A stretch of 7,256 bases of DNA, from contig JAFGSO010000112.1 in assembly GCA_016934605.1 (NCBI GenBank), positions 1 to 7,256 of the forward strand. The letters run 5' to 3'. The DNA comes from Calditrichota bacterium (lineage in GTDB: Bacteria; Calditrichota; Calditrichia; RBG-13-44-9). Of this stretch, positions 6,301-7,256 are shown in pieces. Position numbers and translations under genes: made by a program. The notes under the pieces are model-generated. The model saw only the letters and a program-made list of their open reading frames with translations. It was not told where the DNA came from and made no database searches. Numbering within the stretch: position 1 is the stretch's first letter; each line of letters begins with the position of its first letter.

Positions 6301-7256
6301 CCGATGTTGAAGTCCTACAGAATAAGTGTTTATTTTATGAAACTTCCATAACTTCTGGCGGAAGGTGAAATCCAGTGCAGCCCGTTTAAATGGAACGATG
6401 TTGTAATAAAGTTGTGAAGAAAAAACATTGCCGGTAATCTCAATATCAGAGGGAGGCCCGATAATATCGAGATGACCCTGCAAATTTCCTCTGTCCAGCA
6501 GTTCGAGGATCGGGGCAGAGATCTTCAGGTTCTCTGCTGAATAGCTCTCTAAATCCACAGAAAAATCCAATGCCGGTTTAAATACAGTACCCAGATTTCC
6601 GGTTAGACCAAATGTTCCGTTCTCTACTGTACCGGAAACCGGTGAAAGCCGCATTTCCTGTCCTGCGAAATTCAGATTGAAAGAATCGGTGAGGATACGT
6701 TGACCGAATAAAAATGCATTCATGTTCTGCACAGCAATACTGCCATTTAAGACGGCATCCTTTATGCTATAGTTTTCAGAAATGAGTTCAACGGTGCCAC
6801 TAATATCAGCTTCATCAAGTAAAAACGCGTCTCCGGTGAGAAAGGGAAGGCTTCTTTTAAGATGACTGCTTTCGATATCTGCTTTAACTGAGAATTTTTT
6901 TTCTTGTAGAGATACGGTACCGGTTAAAACCATATCTGGCGAACCTGATTCAAAAAGCCTCCCCTCCAGATTCAGGCTTAACCGGTTCTCGCTCGTCGCC
7001 AGAATATATCCGTTCAGGGAAGAGATGAGGTTCACAGCAGTTTCCTGCGAATTTCCCCAGAGAATTCTCCCGTTATGGATGAGAATACGATCGATCTCCG
7101 CCAACTGGTTGAAACCAGACAGAACGTCTGAAATGTCAATGGAATCTTCATCGTCTGCCCGGCTGCTACCAGCTCCATTTTTCCACATGATAAGGTGTGG
7201 CGTTTTGAAGGTGACTGATTCTATGACCTTCAGCGGATCCAGATCGTTCAGTATCA
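3376..7256 (-). CDS. tamB: TamB-family translocation/assembly module protein (5' end outside window)
   Basis: The frame is open from the window edge to TGA at 3378-3376, giving 1292 visible residues. The Met at 7188 is internal: the 22 codons before it continue an AsmA-like pattern (ESVTFKTPHLIMW), so the N-terminal membrane anchor is missing from view. Most of the protein is predicted beta structure. A G-x(1-4)-P-x-[IL]-type module recurs at residues 244, 342, 439, 564, 666, 779 and 907 counted from that Met. The last 340 residues or so form the conserved TamB (DUF490) domain, with SDPTIGETQENVLAYLGY (1086-1103), LGKYLLKDIYFSYSG (1195-1209) and a terminal Phe. TamB is an inner-membrane-anchored protein whose hydrophobic groove spans the periplasm and serves outer-membrane protein assembly and phospholipid transport. 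It lies 64 nt before bamA, with no tamA visible, so BamA is the likely Omp85 partner (inferred). Confidence 0.92.
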   Translation of the reverse strand, partial: ILNDLDPLKVIESVTFKTPHLIMWKNGAGSSRADDEDSIDISDVLSGFNQLAEIDRILIHNGRILWGNSQETAVNLISSLNGYILATSENRLSLNLEGRLFESGSPDMVLTGTVSLQEKKFSVKADIESSHLKRSLPFLTGDAFLLDEADISGTVELISENYSIKDAVLNGSIAVQNMNAFLFGQRILTDSFNLNFAGQEMRLSPVSGTVENGTFGLTGNLGTVFKPALDFSVDLESYSAENLKISAPILELLDRGNLQGHLDIIGPPSDIEITGNVFSSQLYYNIVPFKRAALDFTFRQKLWKFHKINTYSVGLQHRGEGFIDFNDMKMFLEISSNRPIGAEVFPVIDRLNESSMNFYTTVDGDFPTLTFEGKIHGQFAQEGKIVLATDFDFELVKDEIIIENYQSQPAGLEIYSHIDNLWENPNFQILEIKNVPFESLSTLGILDGFDAKYRGDFYFSGPVNFPTTKINFSGRSTQEILFSFTGNAINLIKPGLKFKGHFVLHTKPSLVEGDLKVENNPDYMKLDLEIPSMMRGDLIIGYGYEAPLHGGLVIEKFPVNHYIGRFQSFSEAIDEGNISGNITMDGTLESPELLFDIQADNFIINDNGYYSAILNGNYHKSILSVLNSSIRYNNKPVIQANLQWDIVRELLSADFSGNDIESNFIAATIFKDETLVRGDMNYHLSISGQAQRPQISGKANMKNGILKGREFSDLNVTFRDSIPPDISLFQVNRHIFLVENLTYKDRRDYMVEVSGVMPADPVSGMNLDLRAEGNILAELPVLLDYFQNPVCLGKLSLILAGSRENPRIAAGKILIYNGSIEFGSVIPPLRDMKADIELEEGDQFIHIRNFEGKLEDHQVRIYNIESRKLANTELESWKFEDFGIDFGILVLDTDHRGIPLSFPGLMNPGDIGYFAVAGKEKGEQFYFAGPVENPEVRGQITLRDSRITFPFLEIPGEDATEEENKVLDFLMNLRWNVKAVAATGNRYFVDIPAIIGQVYLDLNIDNVSEGLEFTGRLSDETFRVAGSIESTRGRVEYLDMNFRVDRFGAIFNTFELFPEVYGRAWTTVRDSTDFPRDIYLVLYAVDPETEQEVSRGRWEDFRFKLISSDPTIGETQENVLAYLGYSVDNISTKAGDIGMTLTENLLIRPLVRPLERRMERGLGLDYVRLSLQITSNLFYYGLQPQWKFLPEASYGRLNYGNTFDPALLLLQSSEITLGKYLLKDIYFSYSGQLVSIYDEPKFGLNHSFGLEYRLLQNLLLEFEYDKFYFDPKYYSRDALQDFRIRLKHSFNF

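Noticed and set aside
3376..7188. ATG at 7188 as the true start of tamB
   Set aside because: The frame stays open to the window edge, the upstream 22 codons look like AsmA/TamB sequence, and no signal anchor follows this Met. The gene is cut by the window.
1..7256. Mobile elements, CRISPR arrays, tRNA or rRNA genes
   Set aside because: No transposase or integrase frame, no spaced direct repeats, no cloverleaf or rRNA-like segment is seen; the window is almost wholly coding for envelope proteins.

Overview
This window carries part of a chromosomal outer-membrane biogenesis cluster from a diderm (Gram-negative) bacterium. All genes read on the minus strand, so transcription runs from the high coordinates to the low ones. 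The order along the transcript is tamB (5' end outside the window), bamA, ompH/skp, an intrinsic terminator, and the first 49 codons of lpxD. LpxD implies a lipid A-containing outer membrane. AT-leaning spacers, the style of the BamA and OmpH sequences, and a possible Bacteroidota-like promoter suggest the FCB superphylum (Bacteroidota, Ignavibacteria, Calditrichota or Marinimicrobia-like lineages). That placement is inference; no marker here fixes the phylum.

Layout from right to left. Positions 7256 to 3376 hold a very large TamB-type protein, 1292 visible residues, open to the window edge. After a 64-nt AT-rich gap, bamA runs from 3311 to 984: signal peptide, five POTRA domains and a C-terminal barrel ending in Phe. 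After a further 54 nt with a perfect AGGAGG site, ompH/skp runs from 929 to 396 with a GTG start. A 13-bp hairpin with a U-tract (340-375) follows its stop. The next 190 nt are AT-rich and contain only a doubtful 32-codon ORF. lpxD starts at 149 and leaves the window at position 1.

The genes form one functional unit. OmpH/Skp chaperones unfolded outer-membrane proteins across the periplasm. BamA inserts them into the outer membrane. TamB is a periplasm-spanning AsmA-like protein linked to outer-membrane protein assembly and lipid transport between the membranes. LpxD makes the acylated precursor of lipid A. No tamA is visible, so BamA is the only Omp85 partner for TamB in view.

I do not see an undescribed system. 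The points most worth a second look are the tandemly duplicated 3' flank of the terminator between ompH and lpxD, a candidate internal promoter before bamA, the roughly 110-residue modular periodicity of TamB, and the small ORF in the lpxD leader.
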